From Streptomyces violaceusniger (GTDB lineage: Bacteria; Actinomycetota; Actinomycetes; Streptomycetales; Streptomycetaceae), in the NCBI GenBank assembly GCA_005405945.1, contig BJHW01000001.1, positions 1,364,001 through 1,428,000 of the forward strand: DNA of 64,000 nucleotides. Direction: 5' to 3'. The notes under the pieces were generated by a model, which was given only the letters and a program-made list of their open reading frames with translations, was not told the DNA's origin and searched no databases. Positions within the stretch are counted from its first letter, which is position 1, and each line of letters opens with the position of its first letter. The translations under genes and the position numbers were made by a program. This document shows positions 46,306-58,734 of the stretch, one piece after another.

Positions 46306-49300
46306 TGATCGCTCTCCTCGTCCTGTTCATGGTGGTCCGGGCCGGTCGTCCAGGCCACGGCGTAGTCCCGGTCCGGCAGTCCGGGTGGGTTGGCGATGGT
46401 GATGGTGTGGACTTCGTAGCGGCGCGGGGGCTGCCCGGGGATGGTGGCCGCCACGTCCACGATGAGCCGGGCCGGTGGCGCGTCGGGGTAGTCCGCACCG
46501 GGCCGTACCTCGGCGATGGTCAGGTCCCGTGGCCGGTCGCGGAGCCCGGTCCCCTCAGCCGTGGCCACCGCCTCCTTCGCGGCCCGGAAGGCGCTGGCCC
46601 AGCGGGCGTGTGATCCCCCGCTCCGGGACGTCACCGCCGCGAGGAGTTCCCGCTCCGCCCGGCCGAACGCGACCGCGAGGGCGTGGTCGTCGTGGTCGGC
46701 GACCTCTTCGAGGGCGATACCGGGGCCCGCGGCGCCGTTCGCGTGGCGCGGCACCACCAGAGCGACCCCGGTCTCGGCCCGGTGTGCCAGCGAAAGCGCC
46801 AGTTCGGGCAGGGTCCGGCCGTGCACGCCGACGGCGTACGGGCGCCCCTGGGCGTCCTCGCGGATCCCGATCTCGGCGGGGAAGACCGGCCCTTCGCCCT
46901 GGTCCCAGAGCCACCGGCGCACGGCGTCCTTGGCCGCGATCCTGCCCAGCAGCCACTGTCTGCGGCCGCGTGGCGGCTGGTGTTCATAGGCGGTGCGCTC
47001 GTCGCTGCCCAGGTGGTTACGCATGATCAGGTCGCGGGAGGCCAGATCGGGCCAGCGCTCATGGAGCAGCACCCAGCCGCCCGGCTGGGGCCGGGACAGC
47101 GTGTTGCGCTGCGGGAAGCGCTCCACGGGCCGGGTTTCGGGGTGGTTGTCGAACCGGCGGTCCTGCCAGCCGGACAGCTCCGCCCACACCTCGCCGTCGA
47201 TCAGCAGCTGTGCGTCGGCCTCGAGCGTGGTATCGGTCAGCGAGGTGATCCTGATCAGGCACTCCACCGGTGTGCCGGGGGCCGGATGCGGGCCGAAGAA
47301 GCGCATCAGACGCATGCCGACCGGGAACACCACGGTCCGTTCGGTGCGGGTCGCCATGATCCAGTAGCCGAGGAGCTGTCCGACGTTGTCCAGCAGGGCC
47401 CCGGGCGCGGGGGGTGTGGTGATCGTGCCGCGCATGTGCGATGCGCCGATCGCACTGAGTTCGGTGAGCCCTTGGAAGGCCGGTCCGTGGAACATCCAGC
47501 GCTCGGTGTAGATGAGCCGTGCGGTGTGGTCGGGTGTGCGCTCGGTGGCGGGGTCGACGCTCCAGGGCGCGGGGCGGATGCCGGGGTGGCGGGCGGCCAC
47601 TTCCACGGTGGCGCGGGCGCTGCGGCCGAAGGCGACGGTGTGGTGAGTCGCGGAGGCGGGGGTCGCGGTGACCTGGACGGTGGTGGGTGGCGACGCCGTC
47701 ACCCACTGGTCGAAGCGGGCGCCGTGTACGGCGACGGCCACGGGGTTGTTGCCCGCCGTGCGTTCCGCCGTGTCCATGAGGTGCTGGACGATCGTGGTGG
47801 CCGGGACCACGGGCCAGCGGTCCAACTCATCCGGCCAGTCGGCGCGTTGGGGAAGAAGCAGTGGTCGCGGAGGTAGGGCATGGTCTCGGTGGAGACCCGC
47901 AGATCGTGGGTGTGCGGGGTCGGTGGGCGGCTTGCCGCGATGACCGCTGTCGCGGTGGCGGCGGTCTCGCTGAGCAGGGCGTCGAGTTCGGCTACCCAAC
48001 CCGGTGGTGGGCAATCGTTCCTCCCCCGGCTACCGCCGGGAGGTGCCCCCTGGGCGGAACGGGTGGGCGCCAACCCACCCGCACCCGGCAACGGCGGCCA
48101 CGTACCACGGTGCGGCCCCGCTCCCCGGGGCAGCGCCCGCGACAGCTCACCGCGCAGCTCGCTCAACCTCGCCGCGCCGAGCGAGATCAGCGAACCGCTC
48201 AGGTCCAGCCGCACCGCGGCAAGCGCTGGTTTAGCCCGCGAGGCTTCAGCCTCGCTCCGCAGCGCGGGATCCACCTCCACCCCCTCGGCCCACAGCGCCG
48301 TGGCCACGCGCCGAAGTTGGGACACCCCGTCCCGGTGGGGCGAGTTGGCGGCCACCACCAGGTGGTCACGCCCCTGCAGGGTGTCCCCGATGAGCGACCC
48401 CAACTGCCCCGTACCGACCTGGACGAACGCGCGGAACCCCGCCTCGTACAGGGCTTCCGTCAGCAGCCGGAAGCGCACCGGCTCCAGCAGATGCCGGATG
48501 AACAGTGCGCGCACCTCCGCCTCGGTCGCCGGATACGGGGCGGCGGTCGTCCCGGACCAGACGGGGGTCCTGGGTGGCAGGAGCAGCTCGAAGCGTTCCG
48601 TCACGGCTCGGATGGGATCGAGGTAGGGCGCCAGCATCGGGGTGTGGAAGCCGGACTGGAAGGGCAGGAGCTGAGCGATCACGCCCTCGGCGCGCATGGC
48701 CCGGACGAACTCCTCGACGTCGCCACGCGGCCCGCACACCATCGACTGGCTGGGCGCGTTGTCGTGCGAGAGCACGATCCGGCCGTCCGCCCGCTCGGTG
48801 AGCGCGTCGGACACCCGCCGCGCACCCGCGCCGAGGACGGCGAAGGCCAGACCGGGCACCCGCAGCGCGTCCGGGTCGAAGGAGTCGAGGAAGGCGTCGA
48901 CCTCCTCGCCCGCGTAGAGGCCCCCCACGACCAGCGCGGTCCACTCCCCCACGCTGTGCCCGGCCACCGCGTCCGGCACGACCCCCATCCGCCGCAGCGC
49001 CGCGTCCAGCAGCCGACCGACGCCGAACACGCCGACGCCATGGCGACCGATGTCGCCCACGCGCGCCGCCTCGCCGAAACGGTCCCCGACGGGCCGGGAG
49101 AGCCCGAAGTACTCCGCGACACCGTCCACGCGGGGACGAACTCGGCTTCGAGACCGGGGAAGACGAAGGCGAGCTTCCCCTCGGCGCCGCGCCCGCGCCG
49201 AGCAGTGGCGCGGACGTGAACCAGATGTCGTTACGGCCCCGCCACGGGCGGCCCTTGGCCACCATGCGCCGGGCGAGCGCGAGCCGTTTGGCGGTGGGGT

Positions 49301-50903
49301 CGACGATGCCCAGCCGGGTACGGGCGGTACGGGCGTCCCGCCCCGTCACCGCTGTCCGGACGGTCGTATCGTCCGCCGACAGCAGCTCGGCCAACCGCTC
49401 CGGGGTGTCCGCCGCCAGCGCCAGCACCCGCTCCGGTTCGATGACGAGGGTCGTGGCGCGCCGCGTCTCCGGCACCGGCGGCGGCTGCTCCAGCACCACA
49501 TGGGCGTTGATCCCGCCGAATCCGAAGGCGTTGACGGCGGCGCGCCGTACGGGAGCGTCCCAGGGCTCGGCCGCGTCGAGCACCGAGAAGCGGGTGGCCG
49601 CGAGCGCCGGGTGGGGGTCGTCGCAGTGCAGGGTGGGCAGCAGCCGGCCGTGGTGGACCGCGAGGGCGGCCTTCACCAGGCCCGCGACACCGGCGGCGGG
49701 CATGGTGTGGCCGATCATCGACTTCACCGAGCCGATGGCGGCCTTCTCCCCCGGCATGTCACCGGGGCCGAACACCTCGCCCAGCGTGGCGAGTTCGGCC
49801 GCGTCCCCGGCGGGCGTCGCGGTGCCGTGCGCCTCGAGCAGCCCGAGGGCGCCCGGCTCGCGCGGATCGAGGCCCGCGGCCCGCCACGCCTGCCGTACGG
49901 CACGGGTCTGACCGCCCGGGTCGGGGTTGACCAGACCGGTGGCGCGGCCGTCGGAGGCCACGCCGGTGCCGCGGATCACCGCGTAGACGCGGTCGCCGTC
50001 GCGGAGTGCGTCGGCGAGCCGTTTGAGGACGACCACACCGGTGCCCTCGCCGATCAGCAGGCCGTCGGCCGCGCGGTGGAAGGGCCGGATGCGCTGGCTC
50101 GGCGACAGCGCGCGCAACTGGGAGAAGACGCTCCACAGGGTGATGTCGTGGCAGTGGTGCACCCCGCCCGCGAGCATCACATCGCACCGGCCCGAGGCCA
50201 GCTCCCCCACCGCCTGGTCGACGGCGACGAGCGAGGAGGCGCAGGCGGCGTCCACGGTGTACGCGGGGCCGCGCAGATCGAGCCGGTTGGCGATGCGCGA
50301 GGCGGCGAGGTTGGGCACCAGGCCGATGGCCGCCTCGGGCCGGTCGGGGCCGAGCCGTTCGGTGAACGCCTCCCGTACCCGGTCGAGTTGGCCGGGCCCG
50401 AGGTCGGGCAGCAGCTCGCCGAGGGTCCGTACGAGCTGGTGGGCGGTGCGCACCCGCTGGTCGAGCCGGACCAGCCCGGGGGTGAGATAGCCACCCCGGC
50501 CCAGCACCACGCCCACCCGCTGCCGGTCGGGCAGCCGGTCCTCGCCGCCCGCGTCGGCGATGGCCGCCGCCGCGACACCCAGGGCGATCAGCTGGTCGGG
50601 TTCGGTGCCGGACACCGAGTTCGGCATGATTCCGAACCGGGCGGCCTCGACCCGGGCGAACTCGTCGACGAACCCGCCCCGGCGGCAGTACACCCGGTCG
50701 GGCGCCCCCGGCGTGTCGCCACCGCCGTCCGGGGCGTAGAAACCGGCGTCCCACCGCCCGGCCGGGACGTCGCTGATCGCGTCCACGCCACCGACCAGGT
50801 TGCGCCAGTACGTGTCCAGGTCGGGCGAGCCGGGCAGCAGCACGGACATCCCGACGATGGCCACCGGCGGCTGCCGGTGCGGCTGCTCGTCCGTCACGCT
50901 CAC
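46302..50903 (-). CDS. Iterative synthase, KS-AT-DH-PPTase, with frame breaks
   Basis: Large synthase of about 1530 aa, PUFA/enediyne-like. Domains in order: ketosynthase (active cysteine in DAACASSLVAVDQA, histidines in EAHGTATPAGD and MIGHTMPAAG); acyltransferase (serine in GHSVGEW, FHTPM later); a double hot-dog dehydratase (histidine in YLRDHCFFP, aspartate in LLDNVGQLLGYW); and a C-terminal phosphopantetheinyl transferase (LLGRIAAKDAVRRWLW, PAEIGIREDAQGRPYAV, LSLAHRAETG). Frame breaks lie at about 49144-49190 (two, between KS and AT) and 47852 (in the dehydratase); each is cured by one base in a C run. The GTG start overlaps the stop of the upstream synthase gene. It should work with that synthase on one chain. 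Confidence 0.85.
48021..48080. repeat. Second copy of the palindromic element, inside the synthase gene
   Basis: The reverse complement of 48021-48050 matches the core of the 14941-15040 element at 28 of 30 positions. The two differences (A to G and T to C) lie opposite each other in the hairpin, so the stem is kept. A second perfect hairpin, GGGTGGG-CGCCAA-CCCACCC, follows at 48061-48080. The copy sits in the linker between the acyltransferase and dehydratase domains and is translated as a Gly/Pro/Ser/Arg-rich stretch. Confidence 0.75.
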
Positions 50904-53900
50904 CAGCCCGAGGCGGTGTAGACGACGGACCCCGTGGACTCCTCGCCCCAGGCCAGCTCGCGCAGCAGCGCCAGCGTGCCCTCCTCGGGGTCGATGAGCG
51001 AGATGCCGCGCCGGGCGTATTCGCGGCCGAGTTCGGGTGTGACCATCCCGCCGTGGGCTCCGGCCGGTGCCCAGGGACCCCAGTGCACGGTCAGCGCCCG
51101 GCGGCCGGTGCGATCCCGCCACCGCGCGCCGAGGGTTTCCAGCGCGTCGTTGGCCGCCGCGTAGTCCACCTGGCCACGGTTGCCGAGGACGGCGGCGATA
51201 CTGCCGAACAACACGGCGAACGCCGGGGGTTCGGGCAGTTCGGCCAGCGCGTCCAGCAGCGTCCGGGCCCCCTCCACCTTGGTGCGGTACACCCGCTGGA
51301 AGGACTCGGCGGACTTCTCCGCGATCAGCCGGTCCTCGATCACACCGGCCCCGTAGACCACACCGTCCAGCCGTCCGTGGTCGGCGTGGATCTGCTTCAC
51401 CGCCTGGAGCACCGCCTCGGCGTCGCGGACATCCACCGAGCGATAGCGGACACGGGCGCCGAGCGCGGTCAACTCCTCGACGGTGCAGGCCACTTCGCGC
51501 CGCGCCAGGATCCGGGCGACCTCCCGCTGGATCTCGGCGGGCCCGAGCCCGCCACGGGCCGCGAGCGCCGCGCGCAGGGCGGTCTCGTCGCGGGCCCCGG
51601 CGGTGGCCGGGTCCTCGGAGCCGACGGGCTCCGGCGTACGGGCGAGCAGTTCGATCCGGCAGCGGGCGGCGGACGCCAGGGTGGCGGCGAACCGCGCGGT
51701 GATGCCCCGCGCCCCACCGACCAGGACCACCACCGCGTCCCGGTCCAGCCCGAGCGCGGCGGCCTCCGCAGCGCCGTCCCCGGCGGGCCCGGCCCCCGAA
51801 CCGGCGAGCGCGCCCAACGGGGCCTCCACGAGGTCCAGCCGGTGACGCCGCCCTTCCGCGGTGCGCAGAACGACGGGCGTACGGTCCGGGGCAAGCAGCT
51901 CATCGAGCAGCCCGTCGGCCACGGCGTGGGCGGACATGGCCGCGCAAGTGGATCCGGCCGCGCGAGTGGATCCGCCCGCGTCGGCGGACTCGGTCGCATC
52001 GGCAGACCCGACCACGTCAACGGGCCCGACCACATCGGCAGACCCGACCACATCGGCAGACCCGGCTACATCAGCGGGCCCGGTCGCATCGGCGGACCTG
52101 CCCACATCGGCAGACCCGACCGCCTCGGCGGACCTGCCCACGTCAACGGACCCGGCCACATCGGTGGAGCCGACCACGTCGGCGAGTCCTGTCGGCTCGG
52201 CGGGGAACTCCACCAGCCGGGTAACCGTGTCCGGGTACTCCCTGGCCACCGTGCGGAACACGCCACGCAGCCCCGCCGTGCGCGCGGCGAGCGGGTCGGT
52301 GCGGCGGAGCGCCAGCAGCCACTGCGGGGCGCGCCGCAGCGCCGACTGGAGGACCGTGAACGCCTCGGGCAGCACCGGCGCGCCGGAGGCGGCCAGCGGA
52401 TCGAGCAGCAGCACACCGTCCACCCGGCCGTCGTTCTCGGTGAGCTGATGACCGGCGGGGAGGATGACGGCCTCGGCACCGCGCTCGCCGAGACGGGAGG
52501 CCACCGCCTCGGCCACCCCGTCGCCGTCCCCGCCGAGCAGGGCGAAGCGCCGACCGGTCAGGGCGGGCGGCGCGGCGGCGCCCTCGTCCGGTGCGCCGAG
52601 GGGCACGGGCACCAGCCGCATCCGCTTGGGCGCCACGCCGGGCACGGCCACAGGCATGGGCTCCGCCACCCGCTCGGGCGCCGGCCTCGGTTCGTCGGGC
52701 GGCCCGGCGGTCGCGAGGCTGGCGGGGCGGGCGCGAGACGGGCGGTGAGCCAGTCGGTGACGGCGGCCGTGGTACGGGCCTTGGCCAGCTCCTCCAGCTC
52801 CTCATCGCCCAGCGTGGCGGTGTCCGCGCCCGCGACACCGAGGCGCCGCGCCAACTCGCCCGCGATCTCGGCGCGTTTGATGGAGTCGATGCTGAGATCT
52901 GCCTCGAGGTCGAGGTCCGGTTCGATCATGTCGACCGGGTAGCCGGTACGTTCGCTGATGATCTCGGAGACCGCACGCAGCACATCGGGCCCGGTGGCGG
53001 GCGCGGGTGAGGCAGGAGCCACGTCGGCGACCGGGGACGGTGCCTCCGGGGACGGTGCCTTAGATGCGGCGGCCACCGGGACGAGTTCGGAGGGCAGGGC
53101 CGGGGCCGGGGCCACCGGGGACGGTGGCGCCGCGCGCCGTTCGCCCGGCGCGCCACCGAAGTACGTAAGGAGCACATCGCGCTGGGCGGCGATCATCTCC
53201 CGGCTGGTTCTCAGGAACTCCGAGATCAGGGCGTCTCTGTCGCCGTACTCGCCGCCCCCCGTCCTATCCGTCTGGCTCACCGTAGCCTCCATGACACGTC
53301 GGGCCGGTGCCAGCGCACCGGGCAGGAGCTCGCCGTCCGCGGTGCGGACGAGGTGTCCGTCGACCGTCCAGCCGGGCCGCTTCGGTGGTGTGGCGGATCC
53401 CGCCGCCACCGCGTCCCGGCCGTGGAACAGCCAAGCCGTGCGCACCGGAACGCCCGCGACGGCCAGCCGGGCGAGGGTGTCGAGAAACCCACGCGGCCCG
53501 GCGGCGCCGGACCGCCGTCCCTCGCAGGCGAGGGCGAGATGCGGACGGCCATCGAGGATCTCCCCCACCAGCCGGGTGAGCACCGTCCCCGGACCAGCCT
53601 CCACGAAGATCCGTGCGCCCGCCTCGTACATGGCCTCGATCTGCGCCACGAAGCGGACCGGCGCGCCGATCTGGGCGGCGAGTTCGGCGCGGATGGCATG
53701 CGGTTCCGCGCCGTGCGGGGCAGCGGTGCGGTTCGCCCAGACGGGGAACTCCGCCTCGCGCACCGGATGTCGGGCCAGCGCCTCCGCGAATCGCGCACCG
53801 GCCCCGGCCACCAGCGGGCTGTGGAAGGCGCAGGCCACCGGGATCCGTTTGACCGAGTGCCCGGCCTCCCGCAGCAGCCGCACCGCCTCCTCGACGTCCC

Positions 53901-56900
53901 GCTGGGGCCCGGAGATCGCGGTCTGCCGTGGCGCGTTGTGGTTGGCGGCCACCACACGTCCGTCGAGCCCGGCCGCGCGCAGCACCGGCTCGATCTCGTC
54001 GGGGCCGCGGTCACGGCCGCCATCGTGCCGGGCTCCTCCCCGTCGGCCTCGGCGGCGCCGAGGATGGCGGCCGCCCGCTCGGCGCTCAGCTGCGGCAGCG
54101 TACGGGGGTCGAGCGCGCCCGCGGCGCACAGCGCGACCAGCTCGCCGTAGCTGTGTCCGGCCGCCATGTCGGGCCGTACCCCGGCCGAGGTCAGCAGGGT
54201 GTACGCGGCGAGCCCGACGATGCCCAGTGCGGGCTGGGCCACCCGGGTGTCGGTGATCGCGGTGCGCCGCGCCGACTCCCCGGCCCCGTCGAAGGCGGCG
54301 GGGGATACAGCGCGTCGGCGTAGTCGCGTCCGTGGCGCAGATGGCGCTGGAGCTCGGGGAAGGTGATGAAGGCGTCGGCGAACATCCCGGGTCGCTGGCT
54401 GCCCTGCCCGGGGAAGAGAAACGCGACCTTGCCGCGCCCCGGCCCGCCCCCGGCTTCCCCGCTGTCCCCGCTGTCCCCGCTGTCCCCGCTGTCCCCGTTC
54501 TCCTCAGCCTCCCCGCTCTCCCCGGCCTCCTCCCTCTTCTCGGGCTCGTCCGGGGCCGTATACAGCCCATCCGTTCCGCGCGGGCCCTGGCCCGGCGGAT
54601 CGCCCGCGAGCGCCTGGCGTAATCGTGCGGCCAGGTCGTCCAGGTCCGAGGCCACGACGGCCACCCGGACCGGTTCCCGGCCGGCATCGGCCCGCCGGGA
54701 GGCGGTCAGCGCGAGGTCGCGCAGCCGCCACGGCCGACCCGCCGCGTCATTGGCCATGAGCTGATCGAGTGTCTCCTGGACCACCCGCAGCGCCGCCGCC
54801 CGGTCGGCTCCGCGGAAGAGGAACAGCTCGGCGGGCCAGGCATCCAGCCCCTGCGCGGGTGGCGCCCCGCGGCCGTGTGCGGCGAGCACCACGTGGAAGT
54901 TGGTCCCGCCGAAGCCGAACGCGCTGACCCCTGCCACCCGCTCGGCCGGCGCGGCGGCCCATGGCCGGGCCCGGGTGTGGAAGGCGAAGGGGCTGCGGTC
55001 CGCGTCCCATGCCTCGTTGGGCCGGGTCAGATGCAGGGTCGGCGGTGTGATGCCCGTGTGCAGCGCCATCGCGGCCTTCACCAGCCCGGCGAGACCCGCG
55101 GCGCATTTGGTGTGCCCGATCTGGGACTTCACCGAGCCCAGCGCACACGCCCCGGGTTCGGCCCCGGCCTCGGTGAACACCTCGCCCAGGACGGTGAGTT
55201 CGGTGCGGTCGCCGACGACCGTACCGGTGCCGTGCGCCTCGATCAGGCCGACGTCGGCGGGCGAGACGCGGGCATTGGCGTAGGCGCGCTCCAGTGCGGC
55301 CCGCTGGCCCTCGGGGCGCGGGGCGGTCAGCCCGAGCGAGCGGCCGTCGCTGGAGGAGCCGACGCCCTTGACGACGGCGTAGACGCGGTCGCCGTCCCGT
55401 TCGGCGTCGGCCAGCCGTTTGAGGACGACACACGCGACACCCTCGCCGAGCGCGATCCCGTCGGCCGAGCTGTCGAAGGTCCGGGAGCGGCCCGTCGGGG
55501 AGAGGGCGTGCACGGAGGAGAAGAGCACGTAGTCGTTGATGCCGTTGTGCAGATCGGCGCCGCCGCACAGCACGAGGTCGCTGGTGCCCGCGGTCAGCTC
55601 CTTGCAGGCCACGTCCACGGCGGCCAGCGATGACGCGCAGGCCGCGTCCACGGTGTAGTTGGCGCCGCCGAGGTCGAGCCGGTTGGCGATCCGCCCGGAG
55701 ATGACGTTGGCGAGCATGCCGGGGAAGGAGTCCTCGGTGAGCCGGGGCAGCTGGTCCGCCAGGGCCTGCGGCACCTCGTGGACGTAGGACGGCAGGACGG
55801 CGCGCAGCGTCTGGGCGTTGGACAGATCACTGCCCGCCTCGGCGCCGAACACCACGGAGGTGCGGGAGCGGTCGAAGGTCCGGCCGCCGTCGCACGGGTC
55901 GCCGTATCCGGCGTCGTCCAGGGCCCGGCGGGCGGCCTCCAGGGCCAGCAGCTGTACGGGTTCGATGCTGCCGAGCGAGGCCGGGGGATGCCGTAGCGCA
56001 GCGGGTCGAAGGGGATGGGGGCAGAAAGCCGCCCCATTGGGAGGCGGAGGCGCCGTCCTTGCCGCCGGTGTAGTGGACGGCGGGATCCCAGCGCTCGGCG
56101 GGCACCTCGGTGACGGTGTCCACACCGCCCACCACATTGGCCCAGAACGAGGCGAGGTCGGGTGCCTGCGGAAACATGCACGCCATGCCGACGACGGCCA
56201 CGTCCAGCGGCTCGGGTGCCTCGGCCGCTGCCGGGGCCGTGGCCACGCCCAGGCGCTCGCACACGGCCTCCGCGCGTGCGGTGAGGAAGTCGGCGGCGCC
56301 GGGGCCCACCGCATGGTGCAGGGCGGCGATCGTGGTGGTGGCCGAGCGCATCACGGCCGCCTGCCCGGCCATGAACATCCCGCCGCTGAGCTGGCCTTCC
56401 TCGTCCACCGGGGTCAACGCGCCGTCGGGTCCGCGGTCCACGCCCTTGCTGGCGATCCTCAGCCGTCCCACATTCAGCCGCTCCAGCCGCTCCCAGACCT
56501 CCCGGTCCGGCAGGCCATCGTGGCGCAGACGCTCCTTCACGGTGTCGAAGCTCTCGGTGAAGGGGCTGGGCACGCAGCGTGTGGCATGGCCGGGGGCGGT
56601 CTCCAGCAGCACGGTGTGCTCGGCCGCCACCACCTGGCGCTGGAAGAGCGGCTGTACGGCGCCGTGTGCCACCGCCTCCTCGGTGAACAGGTACGCGGTG
56701 CCCATCAGCGATCCGACGGCGACGCCGCGCCGGGTGAGCGGGGCGGCGAGCGCGGCCACCATCGCGGCGGAGCGTTCGTCGTGCACTCCCCCGGCGAAGA
56801 AGATCTCGATGCCCGCGCCGTCGGTGCCATCGGTCGCGTCGGTGCCGTCGGTGCCATCGGTCGCGTCGGCGCCGTCCGTACCCGCCGTGTGACGCGGGTG

Positions 56901-58306
56901 GTGTGCGGCCTCGTCGAGGAAGTCCTCGATGACGGCGATCTGGGCCTCCCACAGCGGGAAGCTGTTGCGCGGCCCCACGTGGCCGCCGCATTCGGAGCCC
57001 TCGAAGACGAACCGCCGGGCACCGGCCTGGAGGAACTGGCGCAGCAGCCCCGGCGAGGGCACATGCAGATAGGTGGCGATGCCGTCCCGCTCCAGCGCCT
57101 TGGCCTGGGACGGCCGTCCGCCCGCGATGATCGCGTGGCTGGGACGGATCTCCCGTACGGCCTCGAGCTGGGCGTTCCTGATCTCCTCGGGTGCGAAGCC
57201 GAGGACACCGACGCCCCAGGGGCGTCCCTCCAGCGCCGCCGCGGCCTCCTCCAACATGGTGCGCGCCTGCTCGCGTCCGGCCAGGGCGAGCGCGATGAAC
57301 GGCAGCGCTCCCCCGGCGGCGACGGCGGAGGCGAACGCGCCCTGGTCGCTGACCCGGGTCATCGGGCCCTGTGCGAGAGGCAGCCGGGTGCCGAGGCGGG
57401 TGCTCAGGGGGCGCCGGGGCGCAGCGCCGATACAACGGCGGAGCCGGTCCGTACGGCCTCGTGTGCGGCCTCCCGGACGGCGTCCGCGATGCCCCGGACC
57501 GTCCGGCCGACGTCCCGCCACCGCTCGGCGAACCGCGCGGCCAGGAAGCCGTCCTGACCGACCATCAGGTCTGGCCCGATGTGCGGGGCGCGCCCCCGTC
57601 GCCGCAGGATCCGGTGTCCGTCGAGGACGGTGGTCTCGGAGCCGTCCATGGAGCGGATGGCGGCGGCACGGTCCTCCAGGAGCCCGGATTCGGCGAGCAG
57701 AGCCAGCTGGGTGTCGAGGACGACCCCGGCCGCGCCGCCGAGCACGGACGCGGCGGCGGTACGCGGGCCGATGCCGCCGCAGGCCCACACCGGTAAGGAC
57801 ACCCGGGGGTCGGCGAGGAGCCGCTGGAGCAGGACGAAGGTGCCCAGCGGCCCGATCCGGCCGCCGCTCTCGCTCCCTCGGGCGATCAGCCCGTGCGCAC
57901 CGGCGCCGATGGCATCGAGGGCTCCGTCCAGATCGGTGACCTCGACCAGCACGCGGCAGCGGTCGGCAACGGCCTCCACCGGCCAGGGCGAGTCCGCGCC
58001 GAGCACCACCGTATGCGGACCGGGCGCGCCACCGTGCGAGCCGCCCGTGGGGGTGCCGGTGGACCGGACGTCCAGTAGGTCCGCGGGGGTGAGGCGGCAG
58101 CCCGCCGCGACCCGCACGCCGTACCGGCCACCGGCCGCCCACTCGCGGATGTCCTCCCACGCCTGGAGGGCTTCACGGCCCGCCGTTCCCAGGTCGAGGA
58201 CGCCGAGACCGCCCGCGCGGCCGACCGCCGCGGCGAGTCTCGCGTCCGGTTCCCCGAGCGGAGTGGTGCCGATGACAAGATCGCCTGCGTCCACGGCGGT
58301 TGACAT
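50900..58306 (-). CDS. Iterative synthase, NMO-NMO-KS-AT-ACP-KR, with frame breaks
   Basis: Very large synthase of about 2470 aa, similar to PfaA fused to PfaD. Domains in order: a first nitronate-monooxygenase-like flavin domain with ARGSESGGRIGPLGT; a second complete one (GTRLPLAQGPMTRVSDQGAF, SECGGHVGP), as in the trans enoyl reductase PfaD; ketosynthase (DAACASSLAAVDVA, EAHGTGTVVGD, QIGHTKCAAG); acyltransferase (GHSYGELVAL, ACAFHSPLVAG); one ACP (serine in LEADLSIDSIKRAEIAG); and a ketoreductase (GGARGITARFAATLA, AAVLGNRGQVDYAAANDA). Breaks at about 57409, 56031, 55983, 54302, 54003 and 52720 are mostly cured by one more C. The ATG at 58306 follows GGAGAAAAC. Without the 57409 repair the first NMO would be a separate 300-aa protein. 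Confidence 0.83.
51975..52190. repeat. 18-bp coding tandem repeats in the ketoreductase part
   Basis: About twelve imperfect 18-bp units (close to CACATCGGCAGACCCGAC on the plus strand) encode a six-residue repeat like Gly-Ser-Ala-Asp-Val-Val, inside the structural half of the ketoreductase domain. It is an expansion within a region where other synthases have an ordered subdomain or loop. Confidence 0.75.
54456..54500. repeat. 9-bp coding tandem repeat ahead of the acyltransferase domain
   Basis: Five consecutive copies of about TCCCCGCTG encode a Gly-Asp-Ser repeat in the linker between ketosynthase and acyltransferase. A similar Thr-Asp-Gly-rich repeat is present in the second NMO domain near 56820-56880. 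Confidence 0.7.
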
Positions 58307-58407
58307 GTTTTCTCCAAAAAAATCGCTAGCGCGGCAGGAAATGGAGATAATTCGGGCAACTCACGTCGAACATATGGCATGGCAATCTCGCGAAACGGCG
58401 CCGACTG

Positions 58408-58437
58408 AAATTAGCCACGTCATTACTGAAGAGTCAA
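58408..58437 (-). promoter_or_regulatory. Promoter of the synthase operon
   Basis: Read on the minus strand, TTGACT (58437-58432) and TAATTT (58413-58408) with an 18-bp spacer form a good vegetative-type promoter about 100 bp before the NMO-KS start. The 428-bp gap 58307-58734 is markedly richer in A and T than its surroundings and contains no gene that I can support. Confidence 0.6.
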
Positions 58438-58734
58438 CAAGCAGTCGTTCACGCTCTCGTCGCGACGGGCTGAATCTCGCCAGACGCGAGGACACGGGCC
58501 GCGCCGCCACCTTCTCTCCCCCTGTTAAACGTTCATATATTTCATGTGAACGAGATCGTTTTCGAAGGTAGGCCAGGACGCATGAGTCAACCTTGAATGC
58601 GCCTTAACGTGCGCGAACGCTGGATCTTCATTTCGCTGTCGCGAATTTCGAATCCGGAACGGAGCGGCGGGGCGCCCGGCCTGGAGGCCAGGCGGGTGCG
58701 CCCCGCCCTCGGAAGAGCCCCGACGGGCTCGGTC

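Noticed and set aside
54456..54500. CRISPR-like repeats
   Set aside because: The repeats are contiguous 9-bp coding units without spacers; no array or cas gene is present anywhere in the window.
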